64,000 bases of DNA, taken from positions 62,001 to 126,000 of the forward strand of contig JAPDOI010000276.1 of the NCBI GenBank assembly GCA_029168955.1, in the 5' to 3' direction. The stretch comes from Aplectana chamaeleonis (Eukaryota > Nematoda > Chromadorea > Rhabditida > Cosmocercidae). This document shows positions 54,407 through 64,000 of this stretch, one piece after another. Made by a program: the position numbers and the translations under genes. Numbering within the stretch: position 1 is the first letter of the stretch; every line of letters begins with the position of its first letter. The notes under the pieces were generated by a model. The model was not told where the DNA came from, ran no database searches, and saw only the letters and a list, made by a program, of their open reading frames with translations.

Positions 54407-55895
54407 TCTTATATCTCCATTGCCTCATAGACTGATTCACCACTTTCCCTACAGCGTAGGTGAAACACAAAACAGAACAACGAGAGGGAAAGTCATTAAG
54501 ACATTCCACTAGCATAGACATTGTGTTTGTCCGAAAGTTATGCAACAAATGTAGGTAAAGCCAATTTCACCTTGTTGACCTGTGAACTTTCGGTCAAGTG
54601 TGATAAAACATTCAGAGGTGCAGCCCGTCCTTTACAGTGTTTTGACAGCTACTCTATAGGGCCCAAACATCTTGATATTTAAATCAAATGTAGAGAAAGT
54701 TTTGAAATCTAGACTTCTCGAAATGTCCCTCGTTCTCTATTTTCCGCAAAGCAAAAATTTTGAAGTGTATGAAACATTAAGCAAGTGAATACTAGAGCAT
54801 AATATTGAAATGGCTTCGCAATAGTCCGTCAAAAAGGGGAGGGAGGAATTGAAATTCAATGACACTTCAATAAGCAGCGACTTTTGGGCTCCCAGCATTA
54901 CAGCTTAGTTGTGGACACCGCCTTTCTCAGAAACAAAGAGTTCGACCGCACATTTGTCTTATAGTTAGGTCAGACCCCTTTCCGTTCTTACCCCCACCTT
55001 TACAAACTGAGGCTAAGTCGGGGTAAGCCCCATATATCCTCCTCCCCCGCCCCAACGCCTTCTCACCTGGGAGTACATGAGGGGGAGGAAGATTGGATGG
55101 TCCGACCGGAGACGAAACCGCGGTCAGATACCGTTCGAGCTGGGGTTGGACTCGGCGAGCGCGTGAGTTTCCAATGATAGCCATTTTTGCCCGCATCTGA
55201 TTCTTACAATTTTTCTGGAATTCCTTGAAAATGTTCAATAATTGACAAAATGATTGTCTTCAGAAAAGCCAGTGCTCACAACTGTTGACAATGAAGTTGG
55301 ATGCTCTAAATTCGCTAAACAAAAATGAAGATATGGTGGAAGAAGTAATTTTACGAAACACAGGCACGAACTTCACCACATTCACAGCCCATTTCAGTAG
55401 TAAATATAATTTTTTTCTTGATTTAAATGTTCCAGTACACCTGAGCAGCTGTGATAAGTAGAAAAAAGGCAAAGAGGGACATATGAAAATTCTGAAGCCT
55501 AAAACTTTCTCCGCATTCCGATGTAAATTTGAAGCAGTTAGAGATTTCTGAGAAGCAGTGGAAACAGTCAGATTCTGGAAGATTTGCGTCTTCGACTGGT
55601 TTACCCCACCTTACTCAAAAATCACAGACGGACAAGGAAAAACTATTACTCTTCCCTTGGCGCCTAGCTTGGGATAGGGGCTCTCTACACACAGAGAGAG
55701 GAGTTGTCCCGTTTCTGTAGTTCGACTCACGCTACTCAATTCAAGGGGAGTGGTCCCGAGTGGAATTAGAGCCGCAAAAGGCAGGACAACTCCTTCCTCG
55801 CTGTGTAAAGCGCACCTATCCCCAGAACTTCTGGAGAAACGTAACAGTTATCATTCAAACATTTTCACCTCTCGACTCGACTAAATCGACTGGAT
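54407..55895. other. No recognised gene
   Basis: Several 60-100 codon frames on both strands lack signal peptides, motifs or splice context. A C-rich stretch at 54980-55080 is unremarkable. Confidence 0.3.
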
Positions 55896-55950
55896 TTCAC
55901 CTGACGCGGTCGGTCCGCATCTTCACCTGGTCTACCGTCCTAGTAGTCAC
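55896..55950 (-). mobile_element. 3'-end fragment of an RTE retrotransposon
   Basis: CACCTGACGCGGTCGGTCCG and ACCGTCCTAGTAGTCA match the 3' end of the 28672-31892 element at about 80 percent by eye. Such severe 5' truncation is typical of non-LTR insertions. Confidence 0.6.
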
Positions 55951-57217
55951 CTCTCACGAAGAAAAAGATCAATGGCACCGTGGGCGCAGGGAATCATATA
56001 TCTTCTTCACGTTTTTGGGTAAATTTCAGTGTAATCGTCTGCTTAGTTCCTAGGGGGGAATTTGACGTATCAATAAGAAATTCTTGACAAAATCTTGGGC
56101 TAAAAGCTAACTTTTCAACACTGTTTTACTGGTCTCGTTAAAAGGAATTCAAAAAGAAGCCTAATATATATAGACGCCGGATCACGTTGTATTGAATAAC
56201 GGCGCTTTCTGAGCGCGAAAAACTTCTGAAACATGTATTTGGCAAAAACTATGCAGGCTGATGTAGAGTTTGGGTAATAATTTTAGTCTGTTCAATGGAC
56301 GGGGCTGCGACTGTAGATCATTCCGCGCGAAGCGAAACCCCATTCTCCAGTGAGGCCGCCAACCCCTCACGGGCACACTAAATTGAAAAAGGAAATCATA
56401 TGTGCAAGTACGCAACTTCTTGCCCAGTCTACGGTGTTAACGAAGCTTTATGAAGCTGCTTACAGGTTCCCCTTATGGTTCTTTTAGTAGGGGAGGAAAG
56501 GGGGAGTTTCTATGCTCAGGGCAATAAGAACGAACTCTATTGGAGTGATGGCACACGCGATTGCAAAACCTATAAGGGAATAGGCGGTACGTGTTTAATG
56601 TATAGAGCAGATTTCAAATCATTAGAGGTAGCATTATTCGGTTGACGTTTCTGCTATATCACGTTCGTCGGAACCTGGAAATTCAAGAACGGAATAAGAC
56701 ACATCCTTTCAGGCAACCTTTCAAATCACAGAAGAAAGATCTAAATGTTTCAAGATTTGTACAAGACAAAGCGTTTAGTAGAGATCTTATGGGTTATAGT
56801 TTATTCTCGTAGTTTGAAAGACCACTCGGGAGGATATATATCACATTGGTTCTTGACTATTTCAGCTTACGGCGAAGGTGGCATAGGCGTCATTCAAATC
56901 CTCTACTACTAACGTCTCGAATTTGGCTCTGCTAACTTCTAGTACATACTGACCATGCTTAAATTCAAAGAAAGTCATACATAGAAATGGTAATGCCCAA
57001 ACCCGCCATTTCAAAGCTAAGCGAGCCCTCTCAGAGGTTATGGGCTCAGACTGTGCCTTCAAACACGGAGACTTACGATGCCCTCATCTCGTTTTGCATA
57101 TCGGCGAGACTTTTCCTCATACTTTTCTCTATCCAATTCTCGCTTTCTACATAGAAAAAAAACCATTAGGCCCCACCCAACAAAATTTCTGAGAAATAAA
57201 TTATTTGTGTATATACT
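55951..57217. other. Upstream region of the secreted-protein gene, no recognised feature
   Basis: No coding exon or repeat recognised. A 66-codon minus frame (57062-56862) has no supporting context. Confidence 0.3.
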
Positions 57218-57226
57218 TACATTCAG
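57218..57226 (+). promoter_or_regulatory. Probable trans-splice acceptor of the secreted-protein gene
   Basis: TTACATTCAG ends at 57226, seven bases before the ATG. The T-rich run before it (TTTGTGTATATACTTACATT) fits a nematode outron end. Confidence 0.5.
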
Positions 57227-57233
57227 GAGAACC

Positions 57234-58227
57234 ATGCGTTCAATCTACTTCATCTCCGCTGCACTGTCCTTAGTTCTGTGTCAGTACGATGGCTCACCGA
57301 TGGAGACCAGCGAAAGCTGTTATGAGGCAGCCGAACAACACCAGCCACCACCTCCTCCAGTGTCTGCATCTGGCTCTGATCAGCTTAACTACTCTCTAGA
57401 AGAGTCAGCCGGCAAGAAGTCTCCAGCACAACTCATAGTTCTGATTCAAGCTTTAATTGGAAAGCTGAGGACGAAGTTGCAGCACATGCCAGGAGGATCC
57501 ACGTATCTGTCAGACTTCGATAGTGCGGTCCACGATGTGCCACCACCGCCTCCACCAGGGGTCCAGTCTGATTTTATCGGATCAATTGGAACTTTCGTTT
57601 CAATGTTCACAAAAATTTTTGGCATGTTTTCGAAAATTTCCGGTGCGTTTGCTCCGTTTTTTGATCAGCCGCAAGGCGCTGTTCAGAGTGGACCCTCCGA
57701 TGAGGAAATTAAAGCCGCAATCGATGAAGTGACTGCAGCTCTAGCCGATCAACTTGATGATGCTGGCGGGCCTCCCGGTACGCAGAGTGACTCTGCTCCA
57801 TCCTCGAATGGACTCTATGGAGCAATCGGTGGTCTAAACAACATACTGCAACAAGTATCAGGTGTGTTCTCAACACTCGGCTCCCTCAATATTCCGCAGC
57901 CGTCTCCGTATGGAACCCCTTACCAAACACGAGATGATGACTCGAGGGATGCTACAGACAGAAACCAAGGCAAACAGAAGGTAACCGTTTTGTCTTTCCT
58001 CATGTTATTTAAGTTGATTCACTTTCCACTTTCAGCAACCAGTTACGATCAATGTTTACGTCGACGTGAAGCAAAATGCTTCACAGAACGTCAATCAGGC
58101 ACCCGCTCAGACACCACCGCAGACAGGAAGTTATCCACCTCCAAAGCAAGCCAATGACCAACCAAATCGAAGAACCTATCCTATTCGTCAGACAAATGGA
58201 GGCGATGTAGATCAGTACAAACAATAA
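57234..58227 (+). CDS. Secreted proline-rich protein, two exons, 312 residues, family unknown
   Basis: Exon 1 is 57234-57980 (249 codons) and exon 2 58036-58227 (63 codons plus TAA), joined at AAG|GTAACC ... TTTCAG|CAA in phase 0; the 55-bp intron is typical of nematodes. Residues 1-16 are a signal peptide (MRSIYFISAALSLVLC). Then come a PPPPP linker (38-42), a helix-like segment (63-83), PPPPPP (103-108), a phenylalanine/glycine-rich hydrophobic segment (114-143), an acidic helix (155-176), a second glycine-rich hydrophobic segment (193-219) and a Gln/Asn/Pro-rich tail. I recognise no domain; the mature protein has one cysteine (29). Reading through the intron gives an unrelated tail, supporting the splice. 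The start at 57234 rather than the in-frame ATG at 57078 is chosen for the signal peptide and acceptor. Confidence 0.75.
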
Positions 58228-58228
58228 A
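58223..58228 (+). terminator. AATAAA polyadenylation signal overlapping the stop codon
   Basis: The last codon and stop, CAA-TAA followed by A, create AATAAA. If used, the 3' UTR would be only about 10-20 bases. Confidence 0.5.
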
Positions 58229-59294
58229 GTTCTGACTCTGTGTGAAAAGAACCTCTTTGATCCATTGCATTTGTGTTGGACGAACAATCATGCAGCGTTT
58301 CAAAACAATAGGGCCAACTCTGGAAACGAGAGTATCCCTGCTTCTTCGTATACTGATAGCGCATCACCGACGCCGTCGTATTCAGCACCTCCGAAAACCA
58401 TACCGCCGGTAGTTCCAGAGTCTATTTTTATTTATGTGAAGTTTTACAAAACAATTGTCGATTACCCAACGTTTAGAGAACCATGGAGCCAACAACGACG
58501 AATACCCTCCTTAACGAAATTTCATTTTTCAATGATTCAATCGCCGTCCGTGCATGTGTCTGTTCATCATCTCTCCGATACCTGCCATGCCTCGCGGAAC
58601 CATGCAACAAGTCTAAGATCAAGCCCGAATTCCTGCTCTGAACTCTCTGGGTATTACCAGATCTTACATGGCTGCACAAAGTGGCCGACGGAGAAGCGTG
58701 GCAGACCACTGTGTAAGAGGTTCAATTTTAAATCGAGAGTGCGAATCCTCTCCAAGTACGTGCTTGCTATCCAGCCTTGACTTTCGCAGGATGTAGCGCT
58801 TGGTGTACAATTACATTTCCCACGGGAACAAGAAATGTTGCTTCCTGCTCTGGAATGGAAGTTAAGGAGAGTAGTAGACAGCGATCTCAACAGCGTTCAA
58901 GAGTTGGTGAAAACACCTCCAGTGCTAGCGACAGGAATCTTCACCTCGAGTTTGCACTCACATTAAGGGAAAATGGGACATTTTCCTTTCTTAAGCGTCC
59001 CTTCTATTTCCCACTAAGTTTTCGGTTCAGCAGGTTTTTTCCTGACAGAATGAAGTTCGATAAGGAGAGCTAAGATGGATTACACGCTTACTGGAGTGAC
59101 CTCTGATAGGAACCGCTCACCTACAAAAAGCGTAATTTGAGATTCGAGATGAGCATTGCTTTGGCGAACCACGATGCTGTCTTCAGCGAATCTTCTACAC
59201 TGTGGAGATCGCTTGCAACCGGACTCCGGATTTTCGATCCCGAAGCAGAGAGCGACATTCTATTTCTGACTCGGTTAATGTAGGCAATGTAGTT
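58229..59294. other. Downstream region, no gene called
   Basis: A 171-codon plus frame (58265-58780) begins with a Ser/Pro/Thr-rich stretch (SASPTPSYSAPPKTIPP) that looks protein-like but has no start context and decays into random composition. It could be a remnant of a paralogous exon. Confidence 0.25.
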
Positions 59295-59372
59295 ATACAC
59301 CAAACGCTATATACTACGAACGTCAAAGCTGCACAGCAGCCTTGAGGTTCGTAGTATGTAGAGCATGGTGTA
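59295..59372. repeat. 78-bp imperfect hairpin
   Basis: TACACCAAACGCTATATACT on the left pairs with the inverse of AGTATGTAGAGCATGGTGTA on the right, with about 36 bp arms and a very short loop. A diverged right-arm copy lies at 58773-58808 (AGCCTTGACTTTCGCAGGAT). It is a small fold-back or pre-miRNA-like hairpin; expression unknown. Confidence 0.5.
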
Positions 59373-59823
59373 AAAGCGAGGACCTCCGGAAGATTCATTC
59401 GGCCGATTAGAAGCTCAACCTCTTGCACGATCTCTGTCACTCTTCTCCTTCGAGGATGAAAGAGCAGGTAAAACCTCCAGAATACAGAGCTTGATTTCCG
59501 ACAAGTGGCATGATTCGTGAAGCATAGTAGGTATCGGTGAGGTTATGACTTGGCACATGCATGGAGGGCATTTGAACAGGGTTCTAAAATGGAAGTTTCA
59601 TTGAGGAGGATAATCATCATTGGTGGCTCTATGGTTTCGAAACGGTGGGAAATCGATAATGTCTAAGCAAAACTTCACCAAAACGAGATTGTTTTTTGAA
59701 ACTGTCACAGGTATGGCTATCGGGGGTGCTCAATCCGGTGTATTTGGTTTAGTATCATGAATCTTCGAAAGAGCAGCAAAATCCCCAATTTCAGGGGTAG
59801 TTTCACTGTATTGCTAAAACTCG
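59373..59823. other. No recognised feature
   Basis: Short frames; no termini or motif. Confidence 0.3.
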
Positions 59824-60427
59824 TTAAAGGCATCGTCCACGATGAAAACCGAATTTGGGTTTATGCGTTCATTCGGACTAGTGGGCCATGACAATGTCAC
59901 TCAGAAAGTTTGGAGTTACAAAACCGTCTCTGAATGAAGATTCGCTTACCTCAAAATGGCTTCCTGGGTTTGGGGGCCGGCCTTGGGGTCGATACTTTGT
60001 TACAAGGAGCAAATCTACTGGGTGGCTCACGGCGGGCGGGCCTGGACGCGCCTTAGGGCGCACTACACACGCCAGTCGATTTCGAATTCGGCATCGATCG
60101 AAAGCAGCCGGCAGCACTGGACGCAGCAGGTGGGTAGCCCATTTTAATTTCGCTGAAGTCGTAGTTGAGCGGCATCCTCGGTGAATTGCTTCCAACGCTG
60201 CGCCAAGGAACGAAGCGTAAAACTGTTCCTTGCATTCTCTGCGCAACTATCCCAAGTTGATGCCGGCGCGAAATTCAAATTTGCTATGAACTTTCTATAA
60301 AAGGGTTTTTCTCAAAAAGTTGACGTTTTCGAGAGCGCGTTTCGCTACCGTTAGTCACTATAGGGATAGTACAACACGAAAGCATCAAAAACCCAAATAT
60401 GGTTTTCATCGTGTACGATGTCTTTAA
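59824..60427. mobile_element. Type-e TTAA element
   Basis: Left TTAAAGGCATCGTCCACGATG, right CATCGTGTACGATGTCTTTAA. Inside the tips, GAAAACCGAATTTGGGTTTA mirrors AAACCCAAATATGGTTTTC. Frames of about 100-120 codons on both strands have no domain. Confidence 0.8.
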
Positions 60428-60840
60428 CGCGGCCCTGGATCTGACGCGTATGGAGCATTTTTAGCTTGGAGAGAAAACTCAAAGTTGTGAACTCTACACC
60501 GGTGAGACAGAAAGCGCACGCTTGAGCAGTATTGTGCCTGCTCTGATGATTTGGAAAACCACGTGTTCGTTTCTGTTGGTGCGGGACAGTTACGTAATTG
60601 ATCCATGCTCGAAGTTTTCTAAATGCTGCGGGGGATTCCAAAAAAACAGCATTTCAGATATCGACAAGACCACATAATGCCCACACCGTAATCCAAGAAA
60701 AATCGATAAACGGATCGCCCATCAAGTTTGAACCCCCTCCTTGTATCGCACCTGGGCCAGCCTGCAAGTGATGGAGGTGATTATATTGATTGCCAGCAAA
60801 ATTGAACATGTTAATTGAAATATGATGAAAAATTGGAGGT

Positions 60841-60965
60841 ACCAGTCAGGAAAGCTCAAGGCACAGTCGCAGGATCGCGAGCAGGATCCATGTACCTGAC
60901 AGACTTCGTTAGTGCGGACAACGATGTGCCACCATCGCCGTGTGCGAAAAACTTCAAAATCTATG
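60841..60965 (+). pseudogene. Fragment of a paralogue of the 57.2-kb secreted-protein gene
   Basis: GCAGGATCCATGTACCTGAC, AGACTTC, TAGTGCGGAC and ACGATGTGCCACCATCGCCG parallel 57490-57550; in translation SMYLTDFVSADNDVPPSP against STYLSDFDSAVHDVPPPP (residues 89-106). Neither the signal-peptide exon part nor the hydrophobic segments are recognisable, and the frame soon loses similarity. Confidence 0.6.
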
Positions 60966-61722
60966 GGATATATTCACCCGACTTTTTTTCACCGCCACGC
61001 TTTATTCTAGTGCGAGCAGTCGCGTGGCGGTAGCCGCTGACCAATAGCTTAGTCTTTTCGTGCTTTCGGTCATTAAGTGTCACAAAATGACTGCAGCAAT
61101 AAATCGTAGTGTCTCAGAGTTGGAATGAGTTGGGTCTTTTTGTGTGGGTGGAACCATAAAAAGCATTAGGCATCTGGCGAGAGCGAATTCGCTGCAGCCG
61201 CTTGGGGCAGCGAGGGACTGACTGCAAATCTTTTGGGAACGGAAAATTCTGGACAAAAAAAAACGAAAATCGCACACCCCTTGTGCCAGTCAAGATAGCA
61301 CCGTTGGGATGAGGAATGTTGCAGTACTGGCTGAGATGCTTTTGATCACAGCTGGCTATGAATAGCTTTTGATCAGCTATGTATGACGAGGGCCTAACAG
61401 AAGACTTGATATTGGGTTGGTGTGTTGGTAACTGAGGCAGAAGTCGGCGGTCCTGTCTAATTAAAAAGTGAGGGACCGGCCTAGAAGTAAAGTAGAAATC
61501 TGCACGAAAGTTTGAATGTTCAAAACATCGTTTGGGTAGCTGATGATTTTCTGAGTTATATGAGCCATAGAACTTGCTTCCCTGAATACACTTGAAAATG
61601 GCGATCAATTTTCACACGAAATACTTGCGAAAACATATGGTTTGTATCTTACCACGTTGTGCACCCAGCGCAACGTCGGATAGCATTGCCCGACATCGGA
61701 CTGCACAAAAATGTGAAATGTG
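60966..61722. other. No gene called
   Basis: A 164-codon minus frame (61608-61114) is the longest outside repeats here but has no signal peptide, known motif or codon pattern that convinces me. Confidence 0.3.
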
Positions 61723-62818
61723 TTTGAAGGCAGTGGTCGCGATCCAATATGCTTGTCTTTTCCCTCTCTAATCCCTTTCTGGGTTTCGAGTGGTAGCACC
61801 TATTAGAAAAAATCACGAAAAAACCGCTGTTTTGAACCAAATTTAAAGCTTGAACTTTCTTGTCTTTTGATGGTGGACAAGCCCATCCCACATCACCGGC
61901 ATCGATGATCTCTAAGGCCCCCGTCATAGTCGGTGGATCTACTGAGTCCCACCGGGTCGATACGCATCGAATTCGTGGAAGGCGGGTGCAGAAAATCAAC
62001 CCACTGAGTCCGACTGCGACCGTCTGATGCCCACCGCAATCCCCCCTGTCGATACTGATGGTTCTCATGCGTACAAGGGCGGAGCCAATGCACCGACTGA
62101 GTCCGACTGAGTCCCACTGAGTCCCACCGAAACCATCCACCCCATCCGGTCGATATAGGTGTTTCTCACGTGATTTGGGTGCATTTTTTTCGGCTGACTA
62201 CGACCTGCCTAGTTCCGCCGCATCTCGACTCTCGTCGTCTGCGCTCTGCCCCACCTGCCGCTGATACGGAAATCAGATCTGCAGACATGTTGAAACACAC
62301 AGAAAAAATCAGCCACCAAACACGTTCCGATTCACAGCCTGAGGTGATAATCGTCACTATCACACCATTGCGTGTTTCGCAGAGGAAGTGGTTGGCAGCT
62401 GGGGGCAAAAGAACTTTCGACCTCAGCAGAGTTTTTCGATTCGACGAAGTCTTTCGACGGGGGCTCTAATATCAAGAACATCAGCTGGCTTGAAATTGAA
62501 TTTCAATCAATTAACATTGGCTCATCTTAGTCAAAAACTTTGACAGCCCAAAGTGGCCTGCTCTCATTGGTCAACTCTTTTCATTACACGTGAATTTGAA
62601 TTCATTTCTTCCTCTGAATGTCGATGATATTTGACTGCTCGGCATCTGAGGCGGCGATCTTTTTTTTTGGTGAACTGGCTTCTTTGGGCCATGGAAGCTC
62701 TAATTCTAGTGCGTTTTTCATTGCGCTACCTTCATAGTTTTTCAGCTGTTTTCTTTCTAATCTGATTTTTGTAGTTTTTTTTTTCGATAGAGTTTTTCAT
62801 CGTGACCACTGCCTTTAA
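61723..62818. mobile_element. Type-b TTAA element with a nested J-family element
   Basis: Left TTGAAGGCAGTGGTCGCGATC, right ATCGTGACCACTGCCTTTAA; colinear with 6006-6565 except for the insertion at 61914-62467. Confidence 0.85.
61914..62467. mobile_element. J-family TIR element nested in type b
   Basis: The left tip AAGGCCCCCGTCATAGTCGG resembles the J-family tip AGGCCCCGGTCAGAGTTGG at 45600; the right tip is GACGGGGGCTCT. Interior words CCACCGGGTCGATACGCATC and GAAAATCAACCCACTGAGTC parallel the minisatellite unit at 45.7 kb. Boundaries come from comparison with the empty site at 6006-6565 (GACCTCTTATATC). Confidence 0.72.
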
Positions 62819-62984
62819 GGCATTTGGTGACGGATCGGGCTGCGCCTCCTACAAACAATGTTGTCTTTATTGCGCCGTGGTTGAGTAGACAAAGATAGTA
62901 ATCTAGGTCGAGTTCATCTATGGGGTTTTTCACTTGAAAGCCTTGCGCACACGCATCATTAGCTATTCATTTTCGTGGTCACCG

Positions 62985-63774
62985 TTAACACTTAGGAGAC
63001 CGCGCGTTCCACGGCCAATCACTTCAGTGAGCTTTTAAACTGATTTTTTGTTGTAATTGCCTATGTCAGATGGAGATATATGGCGCTGAATATCTGCATA
63101 CCAGTTATGGATGTTGTATTACGCTTAGATATGAAAGCAATAATTAGAAGGAATCCGTTTTTCTTAGAGTTAAACTAAAAAAATCGAGTTTTTGGCGTGG
63201 GCGCGCAGTGTGGACACGAGGTTCCAGGGTCAGACCAGCAGTGGTTGCGTAGTGTGGACATGCGGTCCATTAAAGGCACAGTCCAAGCCCAGGGGCGAAA
63301 ATTGCGTTTTCCACAGAATTGTGAAGTAGACCCACCCCAAATAACACCTGCCAGAAGTGAGTTCTGGATTCCTCCGCAAAAGCGAGATATAGGAGGAAGC
63401 CACCCTGGGGCAGAGAGAATGCCCACCCCGGTAGAAGCCACTCTGGCACTCCTATTTGATGATCTTTCGAGCTCCAACAGTAGCAAAGATGAGCGACGAT
63501 TCCCGATGAATGGCACCGTTCTTCCCCTCATTCTCAACCTCTCTCCTTATTCAAGTCGGCTCGCATGCATCGGTTGCTAATGACGGAAGTTACAAGCCTT
63601 GGAAAACTCGTCCACAATGCCTCCGCAGCTAAATTTTTGAGGGGCCTTAACTCCGTTTCTAGGGGGTCTTTTGCGATTGCAGAGACATCTTTGGAACCAG
63701 CGTAAGATCGACTTCACGAAAGGCAGGAAAACAGAAAAACCATTCTGAGGTTGGACTGTGCCTTTAAGCGTTTA
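62985..63774. mobile_element. E-family TTAA element, copy 3, short
   Basis: Left TTAACACTTAGGAGACCGCG; right end GCGGTCCATTAAGCG split by a type-c element at its TTAA. GTGGGCGCGCAGTGTGGACA is present as in copy 2. Most of the interior is deleted. Confidence 0.7.
63270..63767. mobile_element. Type-c TTAA element inserted in an E-family TIR
   Basis: Ends TTAAAGGCACAGTCCAAGC and GGACTGTGCCTTTAA. Excising it and one TTAA leaves GCGGTCCATTAAGCG, which matches GCGGTCCATTAAGTG at the right end of E copy 1: direct support for a TTAA target duplication. Confidence 0.88.
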
Positions 63775-64000
63775 AGATGCGTAGGCCAAAGGTCCCGAAC
63801 GGACTAACCGATGGTCAACACGACCCAGATCCCACCCTTTTCGTGTAGTGGGGCAGTTGAGGTAGCCCGGTTAATGTCATATCAGCCTTCCAGAAGTGTT
63901 CCAGAGTCATGAAGGCATGAAACAAGAAATGGGAAAAGTCTGGCCAATTTTAAGCCTATTTAAGAGTTTGATCGCCGTGCGATCCGATAGCATGATCATC
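63775..64000. other. No recognised feature
   Basis: Right edge of the window; no frame or repeat recognised. Confidence 0.3.

Noticed and set aside
57078..57233. In-frame upstream extension of the secreted protein to an ATG at 57078
   Set aside because: It would bury the signal peptide behind 52 basic residues and it crosses a TTCAG acceptor seven bases before the better ATG.
58265..58780. A 171-codon frame just downstream of the secreted-protein gene
   Set aside because: Only the first third looks protein-like, there is no start or acceptor context, and the rest is of random composition.
61114..61608. A 164-codon minus-strand frame as a gene
   Set aside because: No signal peptide, domain, acceptor before the start or paralogue; composition is unremarkable.

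Overview
The window looks like nuclear DNA of a nematode, most likely a strongylid (clade V, hookworm-like) parasite. The evidence is a chemoreceptor of the nematode-type Srv/serpentine class, GT-AG introns, coding starts lying a few bases after a TTTCAG-type acceptor (as in SL trans-spliced genes), an SL1-like 22-mer, RTE-type non-LTR retrotransposons, and very dense non-autonomous DNA elements. No bacterial, organellar or viral genes were seen. Species is inference only.

Genes are few. (1) The left edge holds exon 1 of a secreted-protein gene on the minus strand (412-184), running off the window. (2) The main gene is an srv-like seven-transmembrane receptor on the minus strand, read as four phase-0 exons (37457-37093, 28342-28184, 26794-26687, 18840-18568) that join into a 300-residue protein with TM1-3, TM4, TM5 and TM6-7 in order. 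It covers 18.9 kb because introns 1 and 3 are 8.75 and 7.85 kb of transposons and minisatellites. (3) A two-exon gene at 57234-58227 (plus) encodes a 312-residue secreted, proline-rich protein; a decayed fragment of a paralogue lies at about 60841-60965.

The rest is repeats, often nested. A superfamily of TTAA-flanked elements beginning TTAAAGGCA occurs in at least five terminal types (called a-e here). A second TTAA-ended family (E) has TIRs TTAACACTTAAGAGACCGC. A TA-flanked family (CTCAGAAAAATGAAA ends) carries the SL1-like 22-mer in two of three copies. A 3.2-kb element with GCTACTCGCAG ends (50109-53352) carries the 42-bp minisatellite; a truncated inverted copy at 20996-25705 lies in the receptor's third intron and a 136-bp deletion derivative is at 37549-37684. 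A near full-length but frameshifted RTE retrotransposon (28672-31892) sits inside a type-a element in receptor intron 1.

Region by region: 0-9 kb, edge gene then fold-back and TTAA elements; 10-12 kb, 21-bp minisatellite; 12.8-20.3 kb, E and TTAA elements, an RTE fragment and the last receptor exon; 21-25.7 kb, 42-bp minisatellite block; 26.7-37.5 kb, receptor exons 3, 2 and 1 separated by the RTE and other elements; 38-49 kb, nested elements and a C-rich minisatellite; 50-53.4 kb, second 42-bp minisatellite element; 53.9-64 kb, sparse repeats plus the secreted-protein gene. Long open frames inside the minisatellites are best explained by repeat units whose length is a multiple of three, not by protein function.
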